From assembly GCA_916613615.1 (NCBI GenBank), contig OU744725.1, forward strand, positions 51,827,575 through 51,891,574: 64,000 nucleotides of DNA, given 5' to 3'. Both the position numbers and the translations under genes were made by a program. This document shows positions 52,501-59,690 of the stretch, piece after piece (position 1 is the first letter of the stretch; every line of letters starts with the position of its first letter). Origin of the DNA: Steromphala cineraria (lineage: Eukaryota > Mollusca > Gastropoda > Trochida > Trochidae). Under the pieces are notes generated by a model. That model was not told the origin of the DNA and did not search any database. It worked only from the letters and a program-made list of their open reading frames with translations.

Positions 52501-55500
52501 AGTGACGGATCAAGGAACTATCAGAGCGGCAGCTAGGATTACCATTTTGACAATGAGGTAGGTTTTACTATTTTAGTGTACCCTACTTTCGGTTTATTCA
52601 TCAAAATATTTAAAAAAAGAGCACAAGTACCACCCAACACATGAGAATATTGACATCGATAGAGAATAGAATTGCTTTGATATTACTCTGTTGAAGAAAT
52701 TATGCCTTTTTGATATTCTAAATTCCTAAATACCCTATGTCAGGTTTATATGACAGCAACACATTCATTTGCTAACTTATGTTTGTGTGCAAAATTGCTT
52801 TTTATTAAAAAGTCGAATCATGCCCTGTCGGTGCTCTCACCTTTAATGGCTGATGAACATCTAATCCCCTCGATTTCTCCATTATCTGCCGCGTAGAAGT
52901 CTTGAGACGACCCCTCATCCGGGTACTCATCGAACACTCCGTAACGTAAGTGGGCCCACTCGTGTATGATTGTCTGCAATTATTAATAAACTTCAATTAA
53001 AGGCACTTTGAGCATTTTGAGAAAACAAATGTGCTATATTATGCATATTCATTTACATAATTAAGAAATAACTAGTTGGTTGATAGAAGAGAAGTATATT
53101 TACAAATAATTCATAATAAAAGTTATCAGTTACGACAGCATTTTGTCGTAATAATGCATTCCACGATCGTAGCTTCAATGATTTGCTTCATTTCACGATG
53201 TTCTTATTTTCTGAGCGTTACACTTTATTCCTTGTCAAGTTGTTAAATCTTGAACAACTGAAATGCTTTCCCCACGAACATATTAGAAATTAAGCGTGAA
53301 ATTATCATGTAAAAATCATATATAATTCTAAACAGGAAAGTCCTACTGAATTTCGTTTCCACAAAAAATACCCCGCTCGAATGGTCCCTTTAAACTCCTA
53401 AATATTAGAAAATATCAATTCTCTCGCTCAAAGCACAGGAACCCGATATCGTAAATAAAATGTAGGTAAAACGTAGATAAGAAAGACCCACCCACAGGAA
53501 CCCGATATCGTAAATAAATGTAGGTAAAACGTAGATAAGAAAGACCCACCCCTCTATATAATTGAGTATAGAGGGGTGGGTCTTTCTTATCTACGTTTTA
53601 CCTACATTTTATTTACGATATCGGGTTCCTGTGGCTCAAAGCTAGCTTGAACAAAGATCGGAGGAGGGTTTGTGTTGCTGCATAAATGTTACTTCAATCC
53701 ATTTGGAATGATAGTTGAAAGTGTTAAAGAGCCACTCTATTCTATTTAGACTATCAAGTCCAGCTACAGGTTGCCGAAGAGCAGGCAGAAAGGGTTTAGA
53801 AAATACAGCAAGGATATAATAAACAAGAGATTAAGAGAAGAGAGAAAATTGATTAGCAGCCGTAGTCGGGAGAAGGTCCGCCACACCACTTTGGCTGCGT
53901 ATTGCTATGAAACCTGCAAGCTAAAGATGCTCTGTCATGATTTTGTACCTTTTCGTAAGGACCGAAGGCACTGGCAACAGTTTCATTTAGGATGTAGTTC
54001 GGAGTCAAATGCATGTAGTGTCCTAACTCGCCGCAAGGGGTCGTCTTGATGACGAAAGGTCGGTCCCCGTAACTGAACCTCGAATCTGATTGGTCGATGA
54101 GGATGTCGCTTTTATCCACTGCTTCCTTGGTGCGTGGGAGATATTCGGAACGATCGGACCACGACTTGGGGATCAGGATTGTGATGTTACCGAAATATGC
54201 TCTCTGTCTAAAAAACAATGTTAAAAAAAAAATTATGTAGGACATTTCTAATATTTCAAGTCATTCAGAGCAATTTCTTAAAAATAGAGCCATTGGCTCT
54301 GTAGCTCATCAGGCTACATATTATCTTTGCTGTAAGGTGTGGCCAATGTGGTTTTCCCCTTTGTAGGGGCCACAGGGTCACAAATCCTAGAATGAAGTAT
54401 ATAGGCTATGTGATTTCAGATACCTGTAATCAATTCAGAAATGGAAATTGATCAAAACTTCAATAATTATTGATAATTTATGGTTTAGGATCCAACGGTT
54501 CACCAAGCCCTCTTCTGGGGCCACGGGGTCACCAAAACTGTAAATTATAATCCTCAACATTTCACCTTTCTACGCCTTAAGCTTCTGGATAAGAAGATGA
54601 AAAAAGGTTTTAAGGGCGTGGCCCCTGTTACTCTTATTAGGGGCCACAGGGCCACCAAAGCTATAAATTATAATCCTCACTTGTCAAGAAGTATGTACAC
54701 AAAGTTTCGGCTTTCTAAGCATTATGCTTCTGGAGAAAAAGTCGATTTTTAAAAACCAGTGACGAAAGTTGTATCATAACACTGAAAACAATAATCACAA
54801 ATAATAAAATCTACAAAAAAGTAAATGATAATTTTCTACTATCGTATAAACTGTCAAAATTATTTTAAAATCAAATGTCGATTGATTAATTAACAGCTGT
54901 TTTCTAATGGTTAGATTATTATCGATCCATGTTTTTGCATAAACGCTATTTTCATTTCTGTAAAATTAAATGTTCAACTTACGTTTCAGGCATCAAATTG
55001 AACTAATGTTTCCAAAATTTAGAAGGTCCAACTCAATCGCGTTTTGAGGAAAATAGTTTTCCTCTATTGAGATAAGGATTCGTTCTGTGATTACTTTCCA
55101 TAAGGTCTGATAACAGTCCGTGTAAGCCATGTTCTGTCTACACAGTACTTATCGTCAACAAAGGATGATTAACATGATTTGCTAGCCCAAAGCTTCCTAT
55201 ACCGATTGTTCTACAGGTCAGATGATTGACTTTCAACATATATGTCTTAACATGTGACCATACGGCATGTTCCCAGACCGTTGAAAGGTGAATATCGTGA
55301 AGAGCTAGGTAAATCACTGAAGTAAGTTGTCAACCAATAGGTCAACCTAACCTACCTGGTGACAATGTACAGGTACTCGCTGGCATTAGTCAGGATCTCC
55401 TGGAGTCTGGTGACCAGGTTGAGATCCTCCTCCAGGGAGGGTTCAAGGGCTACAAGGATATCCATGTATGCGTTGTCCCTCAGCGTTATCCTGCCCCTCC

Positions 55501-55573
55501 CGCAACCCCTCACACTCGGGAGGGCCAACAGCGTCAAGGCAGTCGCGATCAGTAGAGTCTTCATTGTTATCAT
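40049..55573 (-). CDS. CLCA-like: CLCA-family protein (calcium-activated chloride channel regulator), complete 16-exon model
   Basis: Joined minus-strand coding exons: 55573-55356, 54207-53949, 52973-52841, 52450-52308, 51653-51549, 51349-51182, 50387-50213, 49820-49714, 48659-48491, 47989-47739, 47615-47438, 46703-46596, 43206-42958, 42617-42504, 42034-41873, 40296-40049. They total 2,787 bases, or 928 codons plus stop, with every intron GT-AG and every phase matching. Family members are usually 900-950 residues. Order of parts: signal peptide (1 to about 23); CLCA N-terminal metalloprotease-like domain with HEWAH at 163-167; Cys-rich segment; VWA domain with MIDAS DTSGS at 326-330; beta-rich region; FN3-like segment (about 756-850); transmembrane helix (about 886-911) followed by RRKKR and a short tail. 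Known CLCA proteins are secreted or membrane-tethered, self-cleave through the HExxH site and modulate calcium-activated chloride currents; some act in mucus. Both key motifs are intact, so the gene looks functional. The terminal helix resembles the tethered, CLCA2-like type. Confidence 0.93.
40395..40705. repeat. Dispersed repeat ending in GGACGGACAGACGGACC
   Basis: Diverged internal duplication: AGGTATAACTACATATGCTGACTGATCCACATACC and AGGCACATCTTTACATTCTGACTGTTCAACATACC. It ends with a GGACGGA run. A related piece occurs at about 150-260 of the window (AGGCACATCTATACATGTTGATTGATCAAAATA). Transposon class unknown. Confidence 0.5.
40745..40799. repeat. Perfect 24-bp hairpin with 7-base loop
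   Basis: Arms 40,745-40,768 and 40,776-40,799 are exact inverted complements (AATGAGGCACGATACTTACA at the left end). It lies in the CLCA intron between coding exons 15 and 16. Confidence 0.9.
40858..41000. repeat. Two-copy ~75-bp tandem duplication
   Basis: CTGCCATGTCGGTAATAAAA-CAATTTGCACGTAGATCT near 40,861 and CTGCCATGTCGATAACAAAACGATTTGCACGTGCATCT near 40,941. Confidence 0.75.
41425..41478. repeat. Solo arm of the CAATCTAGTTAA repeat family
   Basis: CAATCTAGTTAAAACTAGCT followed by GTGATGTTATCGGCCCCCAAGTCCTTACGTTAC matches the arms of the element at 38,599-38,913. It lies in the CLCA intron between coding exons 15 and 16. Confidence 0.75.
41873..42034 (-). CDS. CLCA-like: CLCA coding exon 15: FN3-like segment
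   Basis: Acceptor TATTCCAG, donor CACG|GTAAGA. SHYELWMSTEFDSLYEN and EAEYVVVNVDQHG continue the FN3-like domain. Confidence 0.92.
42143..42225. repeat. Degenerate relative of the 193-bp foldback element
   Basis: AATAGGCCAGTTTCCAAAC followed by AAGCCTAGCTGC and ACTTCTCTG parallels the arm and core of the element at 30,241 (AAAGGCCAGTTTCCAAAC, GCCTTGCTGC, ACTTTTCTG). It has one arm only and lies in the CLCA intron between coding exons 14 and 15. Confidence 0.5.
42504..42617 (-). CDS. CLCA-like: CLCA coding exon 14: FN3-like segment
   Basis: Acceptor TGCCCCAG, donor TCAG|GTAACC. PPSQVTDLQVTR and VTLEWTAPGDDLDSG match the start of the fibronectin-III-like domain of the CLCA C-terminal half. Confidence 0.93.
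42958..43206 (-). CDS. CLCA-like: CLCA coding exon 13
   Basis: Acceptor TTGACAG, donor CCGG|GTAAGG. It encodes GSDVTKDDGVYSTY and NGRYSVRVSV, which together with the end of exon 12 are a strong CLCA signature. It is separated from exon 12 by a 3.4-kb intron holding two LINEs. Confidence 0.93.
43645..43740. repeat. Two-copy 49-bp tandem repeat
   Basis: Two units start at 43,645 and 43,694. The first 36 bases are identical and contain CGTTTTGGCTTTACCAGGTA. Confidence 0.85.
43736..44318 (+). pseudogene. C-terminal fragment of a Tx1/L1-like LINE ORF2
   Basis: The plus-strand frame carries LRWFQYRIIHNILPTK followed by a CxxC and HLFWDC (SPLCSLCKKELETVKHLFWDC), the zinc-binding C-terminal region (zf-RVT) of L1/Tx1-type ORF2 proteins. 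All reverse transcriptase motifs are absent, so it is a short 5'-truncated remnant. Its 3' end is interrupted by the minus-strand LINE. Confidence 0.75.
44319..46487 (-). mobile_element. CR1/L2-like LINE copy with (ATT)n 3' tail
   Basis: The element runs from the RT frame through a short 3' UTR to a TAA/ATT microsatellite tail of 12 units (44,319-44,355). The last 50 bases before the tail contain two AGCGC-type boxes and can fold; structured 3' ends of this kind are recognised by L2-type reverse transcriptases (family knowledge). No clear target duplication was found. It appears to be inserted into the older plus-strand LINE described separately. Confidence 0.75.
44522..46487 (-). pseudogene. 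Non-LTR retrotransposon reverse transcriptase (CR1/L2-like), 5'-truncated
   Basis: The reading frame is open from about 46,487 to the stop at 44,522 and carries a complete reverse transcriptase domain: motif A LLDLSAAFDTVDH, motif B GVPQGSVLGP and the catalytic SYADDTQL. The region after the palm (SRLDYSNSLL, KLQKVQNVAARIVTRTPK, LHWLPI) is typical of CR1/L2/Jockey-group LINEs. No endonuclease domain is present, so the copy is 5'-truncated although the RT frame is intact. The frame technically reads on upstream through a poly-T tract, but that part belongs to the host site. It lies in the intron between CLCA coding exons 12 and 13, in the same orientation as the gene. Confidence 0.85.
46596..46703 (-). 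CDS. CLCA-like: CLCA coding exon 12
   Basis: Acceptor ATGAAACAG, donor GCAG|GTAAAT. It encodes LSPVLNARVEAAL and ends in LKDNGA, the family motif leading into G-x-DVTKDDG of exon 13. A nested retrotransposon begins about 50 bases into the following intron. Confidence 0.9.
46938..47390. repeat. Dispersed repeat family R1, copy 2
   Basis: Starts AACAAGAAGACATGGTCATC, contains a long C-tract near 46,967-46,983, an internal duplication of the TTAAATAGTTTCTGA block, a CACGGACGGAACCC segment, and ends ACTTCGTGGCGGGGGATAA. It lies in the CLCA intron between coding exons 11 and 12. Confidence 0.75.
47438..47615 (-). CDS. CLCA-like: CLCA coding exon 11
   Basis: Acceptor ATCTTCCAG, donor CAAG|GTGAAG. 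Residues 577-635 continue the beta-rich region (TGELRLNMTNQFSETQS and LYVSVSQ). Confidence 0.9.
47739..47989 (-). CDS. CLCA-like: CLCA coding exon 10
   Basis: Acceptor TTTCCTCAG, donor GAG|GTAAAC. Residues 493-576 form the beta-rich region after the VWA domain, with FLLTPGQTRYDVISIDST and VVAIVTPG. Confidence 0.9.
48491..48659 (-). CDS. CLCA-like: CLCA coding exon 9: end of VWA domain
   Basis: Acceptor CACAACAG. VDTVAVGSEADTQLETLAQ followed by STGG closes the VWA domain. The donor is AAAT|GTACGT; this choice is forced by phase with exon 10 and gives the join GKSVRERS. Confidence 0.9.
49714..49820 (-). CDS. CLCA-like: CLCA coding exon 8: VWA domain
   Basis: Acceptor CTATCCAG, donor CAG|GTAAGG. 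IMKGLQVL and TMVLLSDGQEN provide the third MIDAS loop (the Asp in LLSDG) of the VWA domain. Confidence 0.93.
50213..50387 (-). CDS. CLCA-like: CLCA coding exon 7: VWA domain
   Basis: Acceptor AATATAG, donor GATG|GTGAGG. It encodes AASNYISRVL, LGIVWFSGKA and GNGATSIGDG. The last carries the MIDAS threonine of the VWA fold. Confidence 0.93.
50411..50760 (-). mobile_element. LINE 3' fragment with (TTCTG)n tail
   Basis: On the minus strand this reads NRTCTLCKNPFICDEYHYL, then after a frameshift LIDERKKKLPSYYQ and FTKTALSLF before a stop. This is the Cys/His C-terminal region common in invertebrate LINE ORF2 proteins. It is followed by a 3' UTR, AATAAA at 50,470-50,465 and a pentanucleotide tail of TTCTG/CTCTG units (50,464-50,417). 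It is a decayed, 5'-truncated copy inside the CLCA intron between coding exons 6 and 7. Confidence 0.65.
51182..51349 (-). CDS. CLCA-like: CLCA coding exon 6: start of VWA domain with MIDAS
   Basis: Acceptor ATATAG, donor AGG|GTAGGA. TVLVLDTSGSMS supplies the DxSxS metal-binding residues (D326, S328, S330) of the MIDAS. The motif is complete, which favours divalent-cation binding. Confidence 0.95.
51549..51653 (-). CDS. CLCA-like: CLCA coding exon 5: VHFC / Cys-rich segment
   Basis: The acceptor follows a long T-tract; donor GAG|GTAACT. It is 35 codons, phase 0 at both ends. IVHFCDNDELSP and RRCDGKSVWE match the conserved CLCA pattern of HFC, then C, then S-x-WEV just before the VWA domain. 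Confidence 0.92.
52308..52450 (-). CDS. CLCA-like: CLCA coding exon 4: Cys-containing segment
   Basis: Acceptor CCTAAAG, donor CAT|GTAAGT. Residues 204-251 include two cysteines (NCNFQ, KDCRF) and GEEYGSLMYSQQLDH, matching the family segment after the metalloprotease motif. Confidence 0.9.
52841..52973 (-). CDS. CLCA-like: CLCA coding exon 3: HExxH metalloprotease motif
   Basis: Acceptor ATTGCAG, donor AAAG|GTGAG. It encodes TIIHEWAHLRYGVFDEY. The zinc-binding HEWAH and the following GVFDEY are the CLCA self-cleavage site, here intact at residues 163-167. Confidence 0.95.
53001..53389. mobile_element. TTAA MITE family 2, copy B (389 bp)
   Basis: TTAA flanks lie at 52,997-53,000 and 53,390-53,393. 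It matches the copy at 29,579 but has about 90 extra bases after GACAGCATTTTG, so one of the two copies carries an indel. It begins 28 bases upstream, in transcript sense, of the acceptor of CLCA coding exon 3, within intron 2 of the coding model. Confidence 0.78.
53434..53633. mobile_element. 200-bp hAT-like hairpin element with 8-bp target duplication
   Basis: The element starts CACAGGAACCCGATATCG and ends with its complement. It is flanked by the direct repeat GCTCAAAG (53,426-53,433 and 53,634-53,641). It consists of two direct copies of a unit of about 60 bases (53,434-53,492 and 53,493-53,558) and one inverted copy (53,567-53,633). The second and third form a stem of 66 to 67 bases with a single one-base bulge and an 8-base loop. 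An 8-bp duplication is typical of hAT elements. It is non-coding and lies in a CLCA intron. Confidence 0.9.
53949..54207 (-). CDS. CLCA-like: CLCA coding exon 2: N-terminal domain
   Basis: Acceptor TTTTTTAG, donor AAG|GTACAA. Residues 73-159 include RAYFGNITILIPKSW and CGELGHYMHLTP, the typical CLCA sequence preceding the HExxH site. Confidence 0.92.
54270..54765. repeat. Dispersed repeat family R3, copy 1
   Basis: Begins AAAATAGAGCCATTGGCTCT then GTAGCTCATCAGGCT. It has a repeated GGGGCCACAGGGTCACCAAA block and ends near AGCTTCTGGAGAAAAAGTCG. It is homologous in inverse orientation to 57,825-58,215. It lies in CLCA intron 1 of the coding model. Confidence 0.75.
55356..55573 (-). CDS. CLCA-like: CLCA coding exon 1: start codon and signal peptide
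   Basis: The exon begins at 55,580, after an acceptor with the tract CTTTTTTCAG, so the ATG lies 7 bases inside it and a separate upstream 5' UTR exon is implied. Residues 1 to about 23 are hydrophobic (MKTLLIATALTLLALPSVRG) and form a cleavable signal peptide. The mature start, near CGRGRITLRDNAY, leads into the CLCA N-terminal domain. It ends ACC AG|GTAGGT, phase 2. A second in-frame Met three codons later could also serve as the start. Confidence 0.9.
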
Positions 55574-55639
55574 TGATAGGCTGAAAAAAGGAGGAAGGAA
55601 TTCTCTTTAGTGCTACCAGGCTTTGTGGGAATTTTGGTT

Positions 55640-55745
55640 TTTGGGTGACTGAGGTGATTTTTGCAGTATTGTCCATCAACGTTATTCTGCCCCTCCCGCA
55701 CTCCAGCACATTCGAGAGGGGCCAGTACAGCAGAGGAAATGGGGA
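55640..55745 (-). pseudogene. Decayed copy (no. 2) of the CLCA signal-peptide exon
   Basis: On the minus strand this segment aligns with the 3' half of CLCA coding exon 1. It keeps the reading CGRGRITL followed by MDN (exon 1: CGRGRITL then RDN), and its DNA shares the block TGCGGGAGGGGCAG. Similarity fades after the DN, no matching donor is seen, and it is not part of the inferred transcript. Confidence 0.65.
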
Positions 55746-55779
55746 GGAGTAATAGTGGTGTATTTGGTTAGTGTAATCG

Positions 55780-55880
55780 CTACCCCGATGTTATCCTGCC
55801 CCTCCATCAACCGAGCAATGGGAGAGTCAATAGCAACAACGCCGACGAGAACAGGAGAGTTGTCATCGTTAAAGGCTGAA
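55780..55880 (-). pseudogene. Decayed copy (no. 3) of the CLCA signal-peptide exon
   Basis: This copy keeps the splice acceptor (TTTCAG followed by CCTT), an ATG at 55,866-55,864 and a hydrophobic leader reading MTTLLFSSALLLLTLPLLG. It then hits TGA where exon 1 has TGC, although the following bases (GGAGGGGCAGGATAAC) remain nearly identical. A further in-frame TAG follows. It looks like a tandem duplicate of the leader exon that has decayed. Confidence 0.7.
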
Positions 55881-55894
55881 ACTATGTGTGGAGG

Positions 55895-56090
55895 GGGGTT
55901 ACATCCTGTCTCAGGGTACGAACGCTGCGCTAACTCCACTTATCTGTACCCTGGTCTCAGAAGCTAGATTCGCTCGCGCGGTCCAACTTGGGATATAGCC
56001 AATCAAATCATTTTCTGGTTGAAGTTTTATCGAGAAGGTGAGCCCAGGGTACAGATTAATGGAGTCAGCGTAACAGGATGTTTGGCTCGA
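55895..56090. repeat. Imperfect foldback repeat (R5), copy 1
   Basis: TTACATCCTGTCTCAGGGTA, then CTAACTCCACTTATCTGTACCCTGG, is answered by CCCAGGGTACAGATTAATGG then AGTCAGCGTAACAGGATGT in inverse orientation. The left part is also homologous to 62,840-62,935. Confidence 0.65.
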
Positions 56091-56099
56091 CTCGCTATG

Positions 56100-57080
56100 T
56101 ACATCCCTTTTCTGAAACATTATTCAGCGTTCAAAACATAATAAAAACCGGAATTATATCTAACAGCATGACATTATAAACTTTGATACGTTCATTTCGT
56201 TCATCACTTAATAATAAATCGTGTTAGACAAAAAACATGACTGTACTGATGTATACTTTATGATTGTTTTTAGGAATGATTCAATATTGAATCATGAATT
56301 GAATAATATGAATTTAAGATGATATAAGATGATTGTATGTGAGCGATACAAACAACTCAGAAATGATGAAAATCAAAGAAATGTGTATACTTTATATCAA
56401 TTATTATTATATTATTATATCATCAACCATTGAATTGACTAAATCTATTGCAGTCTTTATATTTTTAACATTTTGCATCCAAAGCTGATATTATATGAAA
56501 ATTCTAGTCACATTCATGTCAATGCTGTCACATTCAATTAAACTCTGGCCACATGGCCGAGATACTGAATACACTGATTTGATTGTAGAATATAAACTAT
56601 ATATGAGAGTGCATAATGATACCGGGTTTAATATGTGCTACTTAAAGATAAAGATATATGTCATATAGCCATGCTATGACAAAAAAGACTTTTCCAGAAC
56701 TATACATTGATAATTATCCATTGTTACATGGTGTGAGCAATAAATAGTCTTTCTTGAACGATAACCACCCATGGTTCGCTAGTTCCAGTAGATGCTCGCA
56801 GGTTTCACCCCAATGATAACCACAAAAGTGTTGCGGACTTTCTCCTGCAATAATACTAGCAGCCGTGATGTACAAGTAAGTGAAAATCTCTTGAAAGCAG
56901 CGTTAAACCTCACACCACCACACCTCACTTTGAACGGTTACAAGTCTTGTTTATCAATAAACGTAAAGTATTTTAATAAATACATGTGATATAAGAATCA
57001 AAATTGCATTAAAACAAAGCCTTTAGGTAAACGTCAATGTAAAGATACTAATTTCAAAAGAAAACATTCAAAAGAACTTA
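56100..57080. other. Non-coding, upstream flank or intron of the CLCA gene
   Basis: AT-rich. If the candidate 5' UTR exon at about 57,083 is right, this is intronic. No exon or ordered repeat recognised. Confidence 0.35.
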
Positions 57081-57082
57081 CC

Positions 57083-57200
57083 AAAAGTCGATCCTTGGTT
57101 ATGTGATTACATAGCACAAATACGATACACAGTCAGTGTTCTCTCTAAGTTATATTCATATGGTGGCGTTATGTTTCCACACCCTTTATCTCCTTAACTC
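57083..57200 (-). promoter_or_regulatory. Candidate 5' UTR exon of the CLCA gene
   Basis: The acceptor just before the CLCA start codon requires an upstream untranslated exon. On the minus strand the sequence CTTTTG|GTAAGTTC at 57,082 is the best donor I see upstream of the gene. An AT-rich GAATATAA box lies about 90 bases 5' of it. The assignment is tentative and rests on donor quality and position only. Confidence 0.25.
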
Positions 57201-57824
57201 GTATAAATTATGGCCCCTCTAAGATTCCATACGTTTCGATTAGGAAGAGTCCTTGTTTTTCGAATACTTACAGTGGATAATTTTAATTGCTGTTTTAAAT
57301 TTTGATTTATAATCTTTAAGTGTCATCATAAAAGTAAATACGCATTATGTTTACCAAAATTGCTCACGCTTTTGTAAGTGGTGGAACGAAGGGGTATTTG
57401 TAAGAAATTGGAAATTATCCTTAGATAAAAAAAAGTTTGGTATGAGTCACCTGACAAAGCCAAATAAAACGTTATAATAAGTACTCAATTTAACTTTAAG
57501 CTCTGGTTTGATCATAATTTCGAGTAAGATCGCGCTTTTATTCTGGTATTGTGGGTGTAAAGGGGGGTATAAATCCTCATTTGACAGGGTTAAGGGGATT
57601 TCTGTCTTCAGTGTAGGCGAGGCTGCGTTGAAGTGAGACAGGCTTGGTTTATTAGTTTATGACGTTATCTTATCTAACATATCCATTTATTGTACCAAAT
57701 ATGAGAATATTATTTTCTCATGACAAGAGTACATATTTCTGTGTGCAGAGATAGCTCAACTTGAAAACTTGGGCTTTTTGAAAGATCCAGATATTAAATA
57801 ATGATATAGCATTCTGTTGATTTT

Positions 57825-58215
57825 TAGATCATCAGTCTTGTAAGGCCCGATGGGCTTATGGCATGGCATGATGTCCGGCGTCTGTCTGTCCGTCCGTAAG
57901 CTTTGTACATTTTCGACTTCTTCTCCAGAAGCATAAAGCCTAGAAAGCTGAAACTTTGTGTACAGACTCCTTGACTAGTGAGGATTATAAGGATCACAAG
58001 GGACAAGCCCTTAAAACTTATTTTCATTTGCAAAATATCTAGAAAGCTGAAATCGTGTGTACAGACTCCTGCTATTGAATATTTTAATTTACAGTTTTGG
58101 TGACCCCATAATTCTAGGATTTGTGACACTGTGGCTACCTACCAAGGGGGAAACCACATTGGCCATACCCTATAGCAAAATTAAATATGAAGCCTGGTGA
58201 GCTACATAGCCAATG
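57825..58215. repeat. Dispersed repeat family R3, copy 2 (inverted)
   Basis: On the minus strand it begins AAAATAGAGCCATTGGCTAT, then GTAGCTCACCAGGCT, then GTTTTGGTGACCCC, AAACTTTGTGTACA and TCCAGAAGCATAAAGCC blocks. A TCTGTCTGTCCGTCCGT run stands at its far end. It is the same family as 54,270-54,765. Confidence 0.75.
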
Positions 58216-58249
58216 GCTCTATTTTGTAATTGCACGTTAAGTAAGGAGG

Positions 58250-59690
58250 GTACGACTATTAAATAGTGATTTGTTTGGAAGAGGGTGTGTGCCGAAAATG
58301 AAATCATGTAAAATCGTAACTCGCAAGATGTAACGTATCTTTCCCAACAATGAACATCTCGAAAAGACAAGTCCAAGCATGCAAACCTATTATTTTAGTC
58401 CTGTAAATCTCAACTTGCTGTTCTCACCTTCACACAAAGTTGAAATGTAATTCTAGAAATGTCAAGGTCGAAAAGTTCTCTTGTTATTTCTTAATCATAG
58501 ATCTCATTGACATACACACTTTTAGTTCCAAGATGGAATATGAAGAGTTGTAAAGTTAGCCTCGTAAATCAGACTTTAGTATTTCGAAACTTACAAGAGC
58601 TGCATTGCAATGTTTCAAACTACATCTCTACATGATTTTGCAAAGACCATATTGAAATATATGTCAGATGTCAAGGCCGGTAAGCTTATGAGAGTACTGC
58701 AAAGATTCTTCGTGTTCTTTAATTAAATTATAGTCAAAATGTATTTTTTAAATTTCTAACACTATCAACACTTATCTCTTGAAATGCAAATTTCAAATAG
58801 TCACTTAAAGGGGCAGTAGCACGTTTTTTAGGAAATATAAGGTGATGTCAGGAAAATGAAAATTAATGGTTCCAATTGAAAGACAATGTATTTAAACTAA
58901 ATGTCACAGTACAAATTCAAATATATAACGTAAAGTTTAGCCATGCGATGCCCTTTTCTTACTCAAAATGAATTAAAGGTGTTCACACAAAATGGCCGCC
59001 AATGGATTTTATGTGAATCTCCATACTTCATCCTCTGACTATGGATGAGTGGCTTGTATTGTGATTTTTGACACTGTCAAATTAATATGTTTAGCATTAA
59101 CTTGCATTTATCGGTGAAATATTTGAAATATAAAATTATCAAAAAACGTGCTACTGCCCCTTTAAAATTCCCAATGATAGGAATGTACATGGTGTCTTCC
59201 ATTATAGGACCCGATTCGCTAAAACACTAATAATATTTTCTGTCATGCAAGTTGACTATATAATGTTTCATGTGTTTTGTCTCGTTTCAATATGAATAAC
59301 AACAATGATCAAGGTTGCAATATTTGTAGTTGAAAATGTAGAGATGTAATTCGGAACATTGCAATCGCAGCTATGCAACTCATGTATGTCTCAAAATGAT
59401 TACAAAGTTGATATTACAACTCATCATTTCAAATTTTCCATTTGTAAAACGTTACTTGTAGCATTGCTAAATGTATATATTACTCTTATTGAAATAATTT
59501 TTTTTTTTCTAGAATGACATTTCAACTTTTTTTAAGTTGAGAACAGCAAGTTGAGATTAACAAGATTAATATGTTAGGTTGGCATACTTGGACTTGTCTT
59601 TTCGAAAATGACATGGTTGAAAATGACATGTTGCATCTTGCAAGTTACGAGTCCACATAGTTTCATTTTTGGCACACATCTCATACATTT
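58250..59690. repeat. 1.4-kb inverted repeat with ~430-bp arms
   Basis: Left arm 58,250-58,690 and right arm about 59,270-59,690 are inverted copies at roughly 75% identity by eye. Shared blocks include TCGAAAAGACAAGTCCAAG, AATCTCAACTTGCTGTTCTC, GTTGAAATGT-ATTCTAGAAA and ATTGCAATGTT-C-AA-TACATCTCTACAT. The spacer holds TTAA MITE copy B. No open frame. Confidence 0.8.
58809..59161. mobile_element. TTAA MITE family 1, copy B (353 bp)
   Basis: TTAA flanks lie at 58,805-58,808 and 59,162-59,165. The terminal inverted repeats are perfect for 21 bases and begin AGGGGCAGTAGCACG. This is the better-preserved copy. It sits in the spacer of a large inverted repeat (58,250-59,690). Confidence 0.88.
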
